A stretch of DNA of 64,000 bases from Parabacteroides merdae ATCC 43184 (lineage in GTDB: Bacteria > Bacteroidota > Bacteroidia > Bacteroidales > Tannerellaceae): contig NZ_CP102286.1 of NCBI RefSeq assembly GCF_025151215.1, positions 1,426,001-1,490,000 on the forward strand. Direction: 5' to 3'. The notes beneath the pieces were generated by a model. That model was given only the letters and a program-made list of their open reading frames with translations. It ran no database searches and had not been told where the DNA came from. Shown one piece after another: positions 44,497 to 53,305 of this stretch; the first letter of the stretch is position 1, and each line of letters starts with the position of its first letter. A program made the position numbers and the translations under genes.

Positions 44497-44964
44497 ATGA
44501 AGCAAAGCGAATTTTTTTCCTCCCTCCTTCCCCTCGCCCGAAAGGCGGGGGAAGCATTCCGGATCAATCCGGTGGTTATCCTGGCACAAGCGGCTATCGA
44601 GTCGGGCTGGGGACAAAGTGATCTCGCCAGCGAGCATCACAACTATTTCGGCCTCACCGCCTACGGCCGCTCCAACGTCTGGTGGAAAGGCGCAAGCATC
44701 GAGTTGGGCGCCCATTCCCTCCGTTTCCGTACCTACGACAGTCCCGGAGACTCGTTCATGGACTACGCCCGCCTGATCCGTTCGGTCTACCCGTTCGCCG
44801 CCGACGTCAGCGACGACCCGAAAGCCTTCGCCCGCAAGATCGCCTACAGCAAATACATCAGCGAAGTCAACGGCGACAACCGTGCCGCCTATCAAGCGTT
44901 GTTGGTCAAGGTTTGCAGAAAAATCAGTAAACTCATTCCCCACCCCATAAATCATAATTCATAA
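44497..44964 (+). CDS. Glucosaminidase-domain cell-wall hydrolase
   Basis: 155 residues, one GH73-like glucosaminidase domain: INPVVILAQAAIESGWGQSDLASEHHNYFGL includes the catalytic glutamate (IES), followed by WWKGASIELG and FRTYDSPGDSFMDYARLI. It should cleave the glycan strand of peptidoglycan. There is no signal peptide, as in endolysin-like proteins. The stop codon lies in a class D 7-bp array that runs into the next start. In many Bacteroidales capsule loci an amidase takes this position. Confidence 0.9.
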   Translation: MKQSEFFSSLLPLARKAGEAFRINPVVILAQAAIESGWGQSDLASEHHNYFGLTAYGRSNVWWKGASIELGAHSLRFRTYDSPGDSFMDYARLIRSVYPFAADVSDDPKAFARKIAYSKYISEVNGDNRAAYQALLVKVCRKISKLIPHPINHNS

Positions 44965-44967
44965 ATC
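44947..44967. repeat. 7-bp tandem array, class D (ATAAATC)
   Basis: ATAAATC, ATAATTC, ATAAATC run directly into ATG at 44968 and contain the TAA stop of the glucosaminidase gene. Confidence 0.65.
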
Positions 44968-45258
44968 ATGAACGTCCTTGAAACCATCCTCAGCTTCCTC
45001 ACCACCCTCGCCCGGATCATCTTTCCCCGGCGCAAACGCCCGGTTGCCGGTGACGACCTTTGTCCTTATCCTCTGCCTGAGCCTCCTATCCCTCCTCTCC
45101 CTGTGGAGAGGGGAAACGGAAGTAACCCTCGCCGCTCTCGGAGCGATTCTCTCCCTCCTCTCTCCCCACCCCCCGAAGCCGACTGGCTCGGCCTCTCCGG
45201 CTACACCCTGATGCTGGCAGGAGGGATCGGGAGTCTTTATAAGGTGCTGGCGGGATAA
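44968..45258 (+). CDS. Small membrane protein, reading frame uncertain
   Basis: The 96-residue frame starts MNVLETILSFLTTLARIIF and ends GLSGYTLMLAGGIGSLYKVLAG, both membrane-like, but its middle is an odd proline-rich stretch (PLPEPPIPPLPVERG). Over the same bases the +1 frame (about 45040-45170) encodes a good hydrophobic protein (TFVLILCLSLLSLLSLW... VTLAALGAILSLLS). The likely ancestral product is a three-helix membrane protein that uses frame 1, then frame 2, then frame 1. Either two compensating indels or a real proline-rich variant explains this. A holin-like role beside the hydrolase is a guess. Confidence 0.45.
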   Translation: MNVLETILSFLTTLARIIFPRRKRPVAGDDLCPYPLPEPPIPPLPVERGNGSNPRRSRSDSLPPLSPPPEADWLGLSGYTLMLAGGIGSLYKVLAG

Positions 45259-45279
45259 AGGGGCTACAGCACGAAACTG

Positions 45280-45383
45280 CTTTCCAAGACTTTCAATATA
45301 TTGCGATGCATTGCGGAATATTATTTCCCGCTCCAAAGTGTTCCACAAACGTTGTGCTTTTGCATTATAGAAGTCTTGGAAAG
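45280..45383. repeat. 13-bp inverted repeat enclosing 78 bp
   Basis: CTTTCCAAGACTT (45280-45292) and AAGTCTTGGAAAG (45371-45383) are exact reverse complements. The enclosed DNA has a weak promoter-like TGCTTTTG and small internal palindromes (CACAA/TTGTG). It lies between the small membrane gene and the 3' end of the capsule operon. It could be an invertible segment or a long bidirectional hairpin. Confidence 0.55.
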
Positions 45384-45394
45384 TTCACAATCTA

Positions 45395-46639
45395 TTATTT
45401 CTTCACCGAATTTTTGATCTCCTGCACGATATAAGCTACATCCTCGTCCGTCACACACGGGCCACTCGGCAAGCAAAGTCCTTGTTTGAACAAAGATTCG
45501 CTCACTCCGTTCACATAACGGGGATTGTTCTTATATACAGGTTGCAAATGCATCGGTTTCCATAACGGACGAGATTCGATGCCGACAGCATCCAATGCCA
45601 TACGCATGGCTTCCACATTCCGGTTCGGTTCCGAGTCGGTATGCAAGGAAGAAGCAACGTGTGTCACACCGGCTGCGCCTCCTACCGCTCCCTGAACAGC
45701 CGTTTCGTAGGCATGTTCCTCGCCTTTCACATGCAAGGACGGATCGAGCAGGATCGTATTCAGCCAATAGTTACTGTCGAAACGGGAAGATGGATTCTCG
45801 TGCAATACGATCCCTTCCACTCCGGCAAGCAGTTCCTTATAGAGTTGGCAGGTATGCTGATGGTGGGCGATATGTTCATCCAACACCGTCATCTGGCCAC
45901 GTCCGATACCGGCACAGATATTCGACATACGATAGTTGTAGCCGATCTCCTCATGCTGATAATAAGGATAAGACTCACGGGCCTGCGTAGCATAGAACAT
46001 GATCTTCTTTTTCGTTTCTTCGTCCGGACAGATCAAAGCCCCACCACCTGAAGTAGTGATCATCTTGTTGCCGTTGAACGAAAGCACCCCGTATCGTCCG
46101 AACGTACCGCAAACCTGTCCGTCATACCGGCTTCCCAGCCCTTCGGCAGCATCTTCGATAACCGGAATATCATATCTGTCGGCAATCGCCATGATCTCCT
46201 CAATCTTCGCTGGCATCCCGTACAGATAAACCGGAACGATCGCCTTTGGCTTTTTACCTGTCTTGGCAATGCGGTCTTTGATAGCCTCTTCCAATAACAC
46301 CGGGTCCATATTCCAAGTATCCGCCTCCGAATCAACAAATACCGGAGTAGCCCCCAGATAGGTCACCGGGTGCGAAGATGCACAGAAAGTAAAACTCTGC
46401 ACAATCACTTCATCCCCCGGTCCCACACCACAAGCCAATAAGGCCAAATGAACAGCTGCCGTACCGGCGGAAAGGGCAACGACTTCTTTATTATTACCTA
46501 CAAAATGTTTCAGATCCTCTTCAAACCCGTTCACATTCGGTCCTAAAGGCACAACCCAATTGGTATCAAAGGCTTCCTGGATAAAAGCCTGTTCTTTGCC
46601 GCTCATATGGGCAAGGCAAAGATAAATTCGTTTGTTCAT
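45395..46639 (-). CDS. DegT/DnrJ/EryC1 family sugar aminotransferase
   Basis: 414 residues. PLP-dependent fold type I enzyme: VIEDAAEGLGSRYDGQVCGTFGRYGVLSFNGNKMITTSGGGALIC holds the PLP-site aspartate and the Schiff-base lysine (FNGNKMIT). It transfers an amino group to a 4-keto (or 3-keto) nucleotide sugar. The last gene of the capsule biosynthetic run. It may pair with a dehydratase outside the window; none is visible here. Confidence 0.92.
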   Translation of the reverse strand: MNKRIYLCLAHMSGKEQAFIQEAFDTNWVVPLGPNVNGFEEDLKHFVGNNKEVVALSAGTAAVHLALLACGVGPGDEVIVQSFTFCASSHPVTYLGATPVFVDSEADTWNMDPVLLEEAIKDRIAKTGKKPKAIVPVYLYGMPAKIEEIMAIADRYDIPVIEDAAEGLGSRYDGQVCGTFGRYGVLSFNGNKMITTSGGGALICPDEETKKKIMFYATQARESYPYYQHEEIGYNYRMSNICAGIGRGQMTVLDEHIAHHQHTCQLYKELLAGVEGIVLHENPSSRFDSNYWLNTILLDPSLHVKGEEHAYETAVQGAVGGAAGVTHVASSLHTDSEPNRNVEAMRMALDAVGIESRPLWKPMHLQPVYKNNPRYVNGVSESLFKQGLCLPSGPCVTDEDVAYIVQEIKNSVKK

Positions 46640-46657
46640 TATAATTTATGATTAAAT

Positions 46658-47308
46658 CTACAAAGACAATAATTCTTTCAGAGTATGTATCTTTACATTA
46701 GGCAGGTACTCTTCCGGACAGGAAAAGTCCTGACGGTGGATATTTCTTCCATCATCCAACAGGCAGATCGTTTTCCACCCCAACTTATTAGGTGTAATAA
46801 AATCTTTCCGAAGGTTATCCCCGATATAGACAAACTCCGCATCAGCATATTTATCCTGAAAAAACATGAAATTCCTCTCTGATGGTTTTTCAGAGCCAAA
46901 CTCTTCGGATATAACCAAGTTCTCGTTTTCGATAAATTGTTCAAGCCCCAATGCCTGGAACTTATTTCGTTGGGTGATAGAACGACCATCCGTGATCATC
47001 CCCAGTATAAAATCCTGCTTCAAAACCTCCAATGCTTTCAAGGTGTCAAGCTCCAACCGGATATTAGGACGATGAGACCTGTAGATGGACAGTAAATCAG
47101 CTTTCGTCAACGACAAATCGTAAGTATCAATCAAACGAGAAAAAACATCCGCTTGCTCTTTATAAGTTTCCAACATAAAAGCATAGATCCCTTTCAAAGA
47201 AAACTTCAATTCTATCCATCCGGCAATTTCCCGATAAGCAGAGTATAAGAAATCGATTTCCTTATACAACGTATCATCCAGATCAAAAATGAAAATCTTA
47301 TTTTTCAT
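46658..47308 (-). CDS. HAD-superfamily hydrolase
   Basis: 216 residues. Motif I IFDLDDTLYKE (nucleophile Asp near residue 8), motif II in MITDGRSIT, and motif IV VYIGDNLRKDFITPNKLG. A cytosolic phosphatase, probably on a sugar phosphate in capsule precursor synthesis. Its ATG lies within the last bases of the ATP-grasp gene (11-bp overlap), suggesting a coupled pair. Confidence 0.88.
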   Translation of the reverse strand: MKNKIFIFDLDDTLYKEIDFLYSAYREIAGWIELKFSLKGIYAFMLETYKEQADVFSRLIDTYDLSLTKADLLSIYRSHRPNIRLELDTLKALEVLKQDFILGMITDGRSITQRNKFQALGLEQFIENENLVISEEFGSEKPSERNFMFFQDKYADAEFVYIGDNLRKDFITPNKLGWKTICLLDDGRNIHRQDFSCPEEYLPNVKIHTLKELLSL

Positions 47309-48263
47309 ATACGATTACCTCGCTGTCATACCGGAGCATCAAGGTATTGTCCGCCCAAGTATCCACATAGGACAACGTTTCATCCAACATGTACTCCCTT
47401 ACGATATATTCCGGAAAGTTGGCTCCCGCATAATAGGAAAGCGGATATCCCCCACCGAACCGTGGATTGATCTCGATCCCGACCACATCATCGTCCGACT
47501 CTCTATAAAACAATTGGATGCAGATACAGCCAACCACACCCGGCAAATAGTCCAGCCGTTCTTTCAAAAACCGAACCAGATAGTTTTTACGGGTAAATCC
47601 CTTATTGATCTCACCGGCACGGATCTCTATCCTTTCACGAGGCACGATAGCCTTCACTCTATTATCCTTGCCATAATACATATCGACCGTAAATTCCTTG
47701 TATTCCTGTTTGTCGATATATTCCATAAAAATCAACTTCGGATGATTCAATATTTCCGATGTCAGTTCCTCCTTACCCCTCACGACATACAGATCCTTAC
47801 TTAAGGAACCATCATATGGTTTGGCGAAAAGTGGAAAAGTCGGATGGTATTTATCCACTGGAGCCGGAACGCGAATATCATGGCTATTCAAGAATGTACC
47901 GGTATTCCGCTTATCCCGGCAAGCTTGTATGAAAGGCAATTCCGATACCATCGGTTCTATCCCATTCTCTTGAAACAGTTCCTTATTCTCCGCCAAAACC
48001 AGCAACTCGGTATCGATAGTCGGCACAATAATCCGAATTCCTTTTTCTTTACATATTGTCAGCAACATTTCTATATAACCGGAATCGGTTACCCTCGGTA
48101 CAGCTATACATCCGTCTGAAACAATCCCGGCAGGAGCCATCGCAGGATTCATATCTGTCGTGAACACCTTCGCTTCTGGATAAAAACGTCTCAATGTTTC
48201 TTGAAACTGCTTTGTCAGTGTAACCCGCTTTCCGGCGGAGGTGATTAAGATATTAGTATTCAT
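47298..48263 (-). CDS. ATP-grasp enzyme (carbamoyl-phosphate-synthase-like)
   Basis: 321 residues. N-terminal Rossmann-like domain NILITSAGKRVTLTKQFQETL and an ATP-grasp core with PLFAKPYDGSLSKDLYVV, LIFMEYIDKQEYKEFTVD and VGIEINPRFGGGYPLSYYAG. Such capsule-locus ligases join a carboxylate to an amine or hydroxyl, for example adding amino acids to sugars; the substrate is unknown. Overlaps the neighbouring genes on both sides by 11 bp. Confidence 0.9.
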   Translation of the reverse strand: MNTNILITSAGKRVTLTKQFQETLRRFYPEAKVFTTDMNPAMAPAGIVSDGCIAVPRVTDSGYIEMLLTICKEKGIRIIVPTIDTELLVLAENKELFQENGIEPMVSELPFIQACRDKRNTGTFLNSHDIRVPAPVDKYHPTFPLFAKPYDGSLSKDLYVVRGKEELTSEILNHPKLIFMEYIDKQEYKEFTVDMYYGKDNRVKAIVPRERIEIRAGEINKGFTRKNYLVRFLKERLDYLPGVVGCICIQLFYRESDDDVVGIEINPRFGGGYPLSYYAGANFPEYIVREYMLDETLSYVDTWADNTLMLRYDSEVIVYEK

Positions 48264-49365
48264 TTATTACCTTTTTATATACGTCTATTGTTTTTTTAGC
48301 CATCACTTCTGATGTAAATTCTTTCAATGCTTTTTCACGCCCAGCTTTGGCTACTTCCGTTCTTCTATCTGGATTTTCAATCAAAAACTTTAAAATCGAA
48401 CTTAATTGTTCTACATTCTCATTCTCAAAAAGAAATCCCGTTTTTCCATCATCAATTTGGTCATAAGCTCCTTCTACATTACTTCGGACGCAACAACAAC
48501 CACTAGACATAGCCTCTATAACAACTACAGGAAATCCTTCTAAGCGAGAGGGAAGGACAAACACATCAAATAGTTTATAGAAAATATCAGAAGATTGATA
48601 CTCAAACCTTGAAACTCTTCCTTCCATATTTGTCTTTTCAATTAAAGTATCCAACCACTCCTTTGTTTTACCATCCTTTGAACTTCCTAAAAATACTATA
48701 TGAATTGTTGCCAAAAGTTCTTTAGGCAACAATGCTATAGCATTTAGTAAAACATCATGTCCTTTTCTTTTTTCTATACTTCCAACCAAGCCTATAATCA
48801 ATTTATCGACAGGTAAATTCCGTTTCAGTTTCTCTTCATTTTTCTGCTCCGCTGATAATAAAGTTGCAAAAGATGAAGATACTCCATGATTTACGATTGT
48901 AATATCCTTATCATTATAACCAAAAATTCTTCTTGCATAATCTTTAGTTTCCCTACTTATCGCAATCAAGTGAGTTGCATTCTTATAATAAAAACAACGA
49001 ATCAAATCATTTACATGCAATGTCGAAACAAACTTTTTATGCAAAAGCCAAGGCATGAAAGACAAATATGGAGACTGAATATGAATTATATCAAACCGAT
49101 GCCAAATAATAAAAAATAGCACATCCAAAAAAGATATTATTTTCAAATGTAAAGAATTATTAATCGCTTCACGAAAAGAAACAACTTGAACACCCACTTC
49201 CAAAAATTTTTGATATAATATTTCTGATTCCGGCAAATTTTTCTTCCTCCGCCCAACCAATAGTGTAACACGATGTCCTAAACTTACCAAAGCTCTTCCC
49301 AAGTCTAAAGTGTGCGTAGTCATCCCTGTTTGATCACAACGAGATAACAATAATAATATCTTCAT
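48253..49365 (-). CDS. Glycosyltransferase family 4
   Basis: 370 residues, GT-B fold. N-terminal LLLSRCDQTGMTTHTLDLGRAL and C-terminal GLVGSIEKRKGHDVLLNAIALL with the EX7E-type donor site LPSRLEGFPVVVIEAMSSG. It adds a sugar to the growing repeat unit at the cytosolic face. Overlaps the ATP-grasp gene. Confidence 0.9.
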   Translation of the reverse strand: MKILLLLSRCDQTGMTTHTLDLGRALVSLGHRVTLLVGRRKKNLPESEILYQKFLEVGVQVVSFREAINNSLHLKIISFLDVLFFIIWHRFDIIHIQSPYLSFMPWLLHKKFVSTLHVNDLIRCFYYKNATHLIAISRETKDYARRIFGYNDKDITIVNHGVSSSFATLLSAEQKNEEKLKRNLPVDKLIIGLVGSIEKRKGHDVLLNAIALLPKELLATIHIVFLGSSKDGKTKEWLDTLIEKTNMEGRVSRFEYQSSDIFYKLFDVFVLPSRLEGFPVVVIEAMSSGCCCVRSNVEGAYDQIDDGKTGFLFENENVEQLSSILKFLIENPDRRTEVAKAGREKALKEFTSEVMAKKTIDVYKKVINEY

Positions 49366-49378
49366 AACATTAAATTAA

Positions 49379-49987
49379 TCAATTATTCCCTGTAAAAAAT
49401 TCCATCGTAGCCTGTCCCTCTTGTGAAATACCTTCCCGGACAAACACTTTCTTTATCGTCAAAAAGATGATCTTCACATCCAGCCAAAACGAACAATGAT
49501 CCACATACCAAACATCCAGTTCGAATTTCTTCGTCCAACTAATTGCATTACGTCCGTTCACCTGTGCCCATCCGGTAATACCCGGTCGCACGTCATGACG
49601 ACGCGCCTGCTCCTTACTATATAATGGCAGATATTGAACCAATAAAGGACGAGGTCCAATCAACGCCATATCCCCTTTCAAGACATTTATCAATTGGGGC
49701 AACTCATCGATCGAAGTCGAACGGACAAAACGCCCTACGTTCGTCAACCGATCCGCATCAGGAAGTAAATTACCGTCAGCATCCCGTTCATCCGTCATAG
49801 TTTTGAACTTGATCACCTTAAACACTTTTCCCCCTTTACCGGGCCGTTCCTGTGCAAAGAATGCACCGGCTCCCTTGTTGGCAAAATGCAGCCACAAGGT
49901 AATAATCAACAATATCGGCCAAATCACGACCAATACACAAAAGACGATGATAAAATCAATCAATCGCTTAAAAAAATACTTATACAT
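49379..49987 (-). CDS. Initiating sugar-phosphate transferase (PglC/WcaJ type)
   Basis: 202 residues. One N-terminal membrane segment ([19 protein letters not shown]) and the catalytic domain with [46 protein letters not shown] and [13 protein letters not shown]. It transfers a sugar phosphate to undecaprenyl phosphate, starting the capsule repeat unit. The short PglC-like form, without the large N-terminal domain, fits bacillosamine-like or other amino sugars, which would suit the nearby aminotransferase. Confidence 0.93.
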   Translation of the reverse strand: MYKYFFKRLIDFIIVFCVLVVIWPILLIITLWLHFANKGAGAFFAQERPGKGGKVFKVIKFKTMTDERDADGNLLPDADRLTNVGRFVRSTSIDELPQLINVLKGDMALIGPRPLLVQYLPLYSKEQARRHDVRPGITGWAQVNGRNAISWTKKFELDVWYVDHCSFWLDVKIIFLTIKKVFVREGISQEGQATMEFFTGNN

Positions 49988-49997
49988 GGATTACCCC

Positions 49998-51125
49998 TTA
50001 AATTATAGACTTGTATTCATCCAACAATGCATTCCACACTATCCGCTGTTCATAACGGGAAGCGATCAGCGGACGAGCATTGGCAGCCATCCTTTCCACT
50101 TCCACCGGATGGGAAGCAAAATATTTCATCGATTCATATAACGCTTGTTCATCTTTCGAAGGAATGATCACCCCGTTCAGATCCGGCAAGACAATCTCAT
50201 TACATCCGTTTATATCTGTCACAATAGCCGGAAGTCCCATAGCACCTGCCTGTATGACCACATTCGGGAATCCCTCTCGATAACTGGGAAACACCAACGC
50301 ATCCGAAGCCACTAAGAAAGGACGAACATCATTTTGATACCCCATATAGCAAATCCCCGGATGGTGCAAGATATGTTCTTCCACCTCCGGCAGAACCGGA
50401 TCCAATTCTTTTTCGAAAGGCCCGACTAATAACAGACGCACCCGTTCATCTTTTTGATATAATCGCAAAAAAGAATGTACCAATTCGTTTATCCCCTTAT
50501 CTCTCACCATACGCCCGACAAAACAGAAAGTAAAAGTTCCTTCTTTTTTATAAGAGCAAGCCTTTTCCACGACCTCCGGGGTCTTGTCAAAATATTCAAG
50601 ATCGATCCCGTTCACATTACCATTAGCAATAATATGAAGAGGTTTAGATGTAATATTGTAATTGACCAAATCCCGCTTTACCCCTTCCCCTTCCGGATTG
50701 ATGTGCGTTGCACAGAAACAAGTCAGGCGATCCATCGCAATCAGCAACTTCTGCATCTTCCCTGTAGCCGTAGGAAATACCAATCCTGTAAACGTATGCA
50801 TACGGACGGGAACCCGTGTAATCCAAGCAGCCAACATAGACAGTAATCCAGCTTTCGGCGTAATGGAATGCACCATATCTGGCCGTTCCTTAGCAAAGAG
50901 AACTATCAACCTGATTAATGAAATAAAATCTTTTATCAAAGAGATACGCCGTTCCATCGGGATAGCGATTGTACGTACACCTTCCCGTTCTTCTATTGTT
51001 TCCATATCGTCTCCCGGAGAAGAGACTGCAAGCACATTATAATACTTGGAAAGCATTTTGAGTTGCCCTTTCAAAAGGTTTTCAAGGGAGGCTGGAATGG
51101 TAGAGGTACGGATGAGTTTCAGCAT
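49998..51125 (-). CDS. Glycosyltransferase family 4
   Basis: 375 residues. N-terminal acceptor domain with LKLIRTSTIPASLENLLKGQL and a donor domain with FVGRMVRDKGINELVHSFL and FPSYREGFPNVVIQAGAMGLP. Usually next to the initiating transferase, as here (10 bp), adding the second sugar. Two class C 7-bp units lie just upstream of its start (51137-51150). Confidence 0.92.
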   Translation of the reverse strand: MLKLIRTSTIPASLENLLKGQLKMLSKYYNVLAVSSPGDDMETIEEREGVRTIAIPMERRISLIKDFISLIRLIVLFAKERPDMVHSITPKAGLLSMLAAWITRVPVRMHTFTGLVFPTATGKMQKLLIAMDRLTCFCATHINPEGEGVKRDLVNYNITSKPLHIIANGNVNGIDLEYFDKTPEVVEKACSYKKEGTFTFCFVGRMVRDKGINELVHSFLRLYQKDERVRLLLVGPFEKELDPVLPEVEEHILHHPGICYMGYQNDVRPFLVASDALVFPSYREGFPNVVIQAGAMGLPAIVTDINGCNEIVLPDLNGVIIPSKDEQALYESMKYFASHPVEVERMAANARPLIASRYEQRIVWNALLDEYKSII

Positions 51126-51246
51126 GGTTATTTACCATTAAAAATTAAGCACTTATGATCAATAATTAAGTTCAAATAGCCTGCGCTCTCCTTTCGAATC
51201 AATCCCATATTCAAAAACCCACTACAGATATTAATTTTATGTAATA
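51126..51246. other. Gap with class C 7-bp units
   Basis: Contains ATTAAAA-ATTAAGC at 51137-51150, next to the glycosyltransferase start. Base composition becomes clearly A+T-rich from here on. Confidence 0.35.
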
Positions 51247-52247
51247 TTATCTCCATTTTTGTGTTATTAATTGTTGAAGTGGCTGATAAATCCGGTCTAT
51301 CACTAAGGCGAAAAGATAACTAACCACCAATAAGACACTAAAAATCAACAATGGATATTTAAAACCATAGATAAAATCCTTGAACAGATAATAACAGAAA
51401 TAAGTATGAACAAACCACATGGAAGTGGAACGGCATCCCATCTCATATAAAAAGGTATCTAACCAAACTGGTCTTTTTATTTGCACAAACAAAACAATAA
51501 ACGCAACGGAATAAAGTACATGAAATACCCCTGTCTCCAAATACATCCTGACAACCATTAGTAACAATAGGATAAACAAGGATTTACACCTCCACAATTT
51601 ACATTTATTAATAATATCGTATTTTACTAACATGGCTCCCAACATAAAAGGGAAAAGTAAACTCATATACAACACCGGCATATAAGCCAACTGATGCGAA
51701 TACAAATAAGATTGACCAAATAAATGAATCAATACATAAGCCAATAAGTAGAGTGTACCTGTAACTATAAATACAGATAAAAGCCTCATCTTGTTCAATA
51801 TATGAAACAAGAATGGTGAAGAAATAGTCAATAAAACATACGGAAACAAAAACCATATTTCCCCATTATACGAAGTATTCCAACCTGTTACATTTTCTAA
51901 AAACTTAGAAAAAGAACCAGGATATACTTGACTGCCTATCACCCTACATCCTAAAGGAATAAAAAGAATCAAAGTAATCCAATAATGAACATAAAGTTTC
52001 AAAATTCTTTTCAATGAATTTTGTTTTCTTCCACTCTTGGAAGAAATATACAAGCCATATCCACTCAAAATAAGGTAAAAGGAACCGGACCAGTACATCG
52101 ACTAAACAAATGCACAAAAGGAACACCTCTTATTGATAAATAAGTCGTGCATAAATTCACATTCGCCATTTGATTAAATAAATGCAGATAAAGCATAAAA
52201 AGTATCGCCACACCTTTTAGAATTGTGGTTTCACGTATTGACATCAT
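51247..52247 (-). pseudogene. Acyltransferase-3 family membrane protein, frameshifted
   Basis: Two overlapping frames encode one protein: the first (52065-52247) starts MMSIRETTILKGVAILFMLYLHLFNQM and breaks off after CTGPVPFTLF; the second carries on FYLILSGYGLYISSKSG through about nine membrane helices to 51247. A single added T in the TTTT run (52077-52080 on the minus strand) would restore the usual PVPFYLILSGYGLY of this family. So the gene carries a one-base deletion: inactive, phase-variable, or a sequencing error. Intact members O-acetylate sugars of surface glycans. The start overlaps the upstream glycosyltransferase stop. Confidence 0.85.
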
Positions 52248-53305
52248 ACCAACTGTTTATATATTTCCAGATAAGCAGTCACCGTCTTCCGTATATCATA
52301 CTTAGAAGCTCTCTGCTGGCACCGATCTGCTATTTGCCGATAATACGGTTCTTCTTTCAGTCTTAAAATGATATTTGCCAGAGCTTTTGCATCACCATGC
52401 GGAAAAAGGATGCCGGCATTTTTTGTTATCTCATGCAAGCCATCTACGTCACTCGCTATAAAAGGCCTATCAACTGCCATTCCTTCTATGCTTGATAAAG
52501 ACAAACCTTCAAAATGAGAAGACATTACAATTATATCGGACGATTTCAAAAGAACCGGAATATCGCTCCGAATCCCCCAAAAACGAACATTTTCCAAAAT
52601 ACCTAACCGGCTTACCAAATCTTCCAACGTAGAACGCCTTTCCCCATCTCCCACCAACCATAACTCATACTGCTCAGTCGGCAAATACTGAAAAGCCTTT
52701 ATTAATGTATCCTGATCTTTCTGATAGCGGAAACCAGCCACCATCGTAACCACTGTTTTACCATTACGGAAAGATGCATCTGCCTGCACCTCTTGGAAAC
52801 GCATCAAATCGATCCCATTATAAATTGTTTTGATAGATTTACTTGTCCCTAAATAATGACAAAGATTTTCATGTGCTTTATCAGAAATACAAATTATAGA
52901 CCTATACCTACTATACATCCACTTATCTAATAATTTATAACACTTCCAATCACGTCTTCGATTGGAAGTGTTATGCTCGGTGGTGACAAGCACCACCGAG
53001 CATAACACGCTGCCAATAGCAGCAAATAACTGACAGGCCGTATTATGTGTATGTACAATATCATACTTACGCAAAAAAGGAATCAATCTGAATATATATA
53101 ACGGATTATACACTGATCCACCCTTACCTAATTCATAAATGGTCACTCCCTTGTCTTGTAATTGCCTTTTAAAAGGCGTTTCCGTACCATCAAACAACAG
53201 GACATCTACTTGGTATCCAAGTTCTTGATACAAAGGAACCATATCTACGATTAGTTTTTCTGCACCACCTATATGAAGAGAAGTAATTACTTGAAGGATT
53301 CTCAT
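52244..53305 (-). CDS. Glycosyltransferase family 4
   Basis: 353 residues. Start MRILQVITSLHIGGAEKLIVDMV, donor domain VTMVAGFRYQKDQDTLIKAF and SSHFEGLSLSSIEGMAVDRP. Around residues 99-123 (VTTEHNTSNRRRDWKCYKL) the coding DNA contains two overlapping strong inverted repeats (52937-53008). ATG overlaps the stop of the flanking genes by 4 bp at both ends, so the block is translationally coupled. Confidence 0.92.
   Translation of the reverse strand: MRILQVITSLHIGGAEKLIVDMVPLYQELGYQVDVLLFDGTETPFKRQLQDKGVTIYELGKGGSVYNPLYIFRLIPFLRKYDIVHTHNTACQLFAAIGSVLCSVVLVTTEHNTSNRRRDWKCYKLLDKWMYSRYRSIICISDKAHENLCHYLGTSKSIKTIYNGIDLMRFQEVQADASFRNGKTVVTMVAGFRYQKDQDTLIKAFQYLPTEQYELWLVGDGERRSTLEDLVSRLGILENVRFWGIRSDIPVLLKSSDIIVMSSHFEGLSLSSIEGMAVDRPFIASDVDGLHEITKNAGILFPHGDAKALANIILRLKEEPYYRQIADRCQQRASKYDIRKTVTAYLEIYKQLV
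52937..53008. repeat. Twin overlapping inverted repeats inside glycosyltransferase gene
   Basis: First: ATAACACTTCCAATC (52937-52951) with its complement at 52960-52974. Second: GTGTTATGCTCGGTGGTG (52968-52985) with its complement at 52991-53008. The arms share GTGTTAT. Confidence 0.85.
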
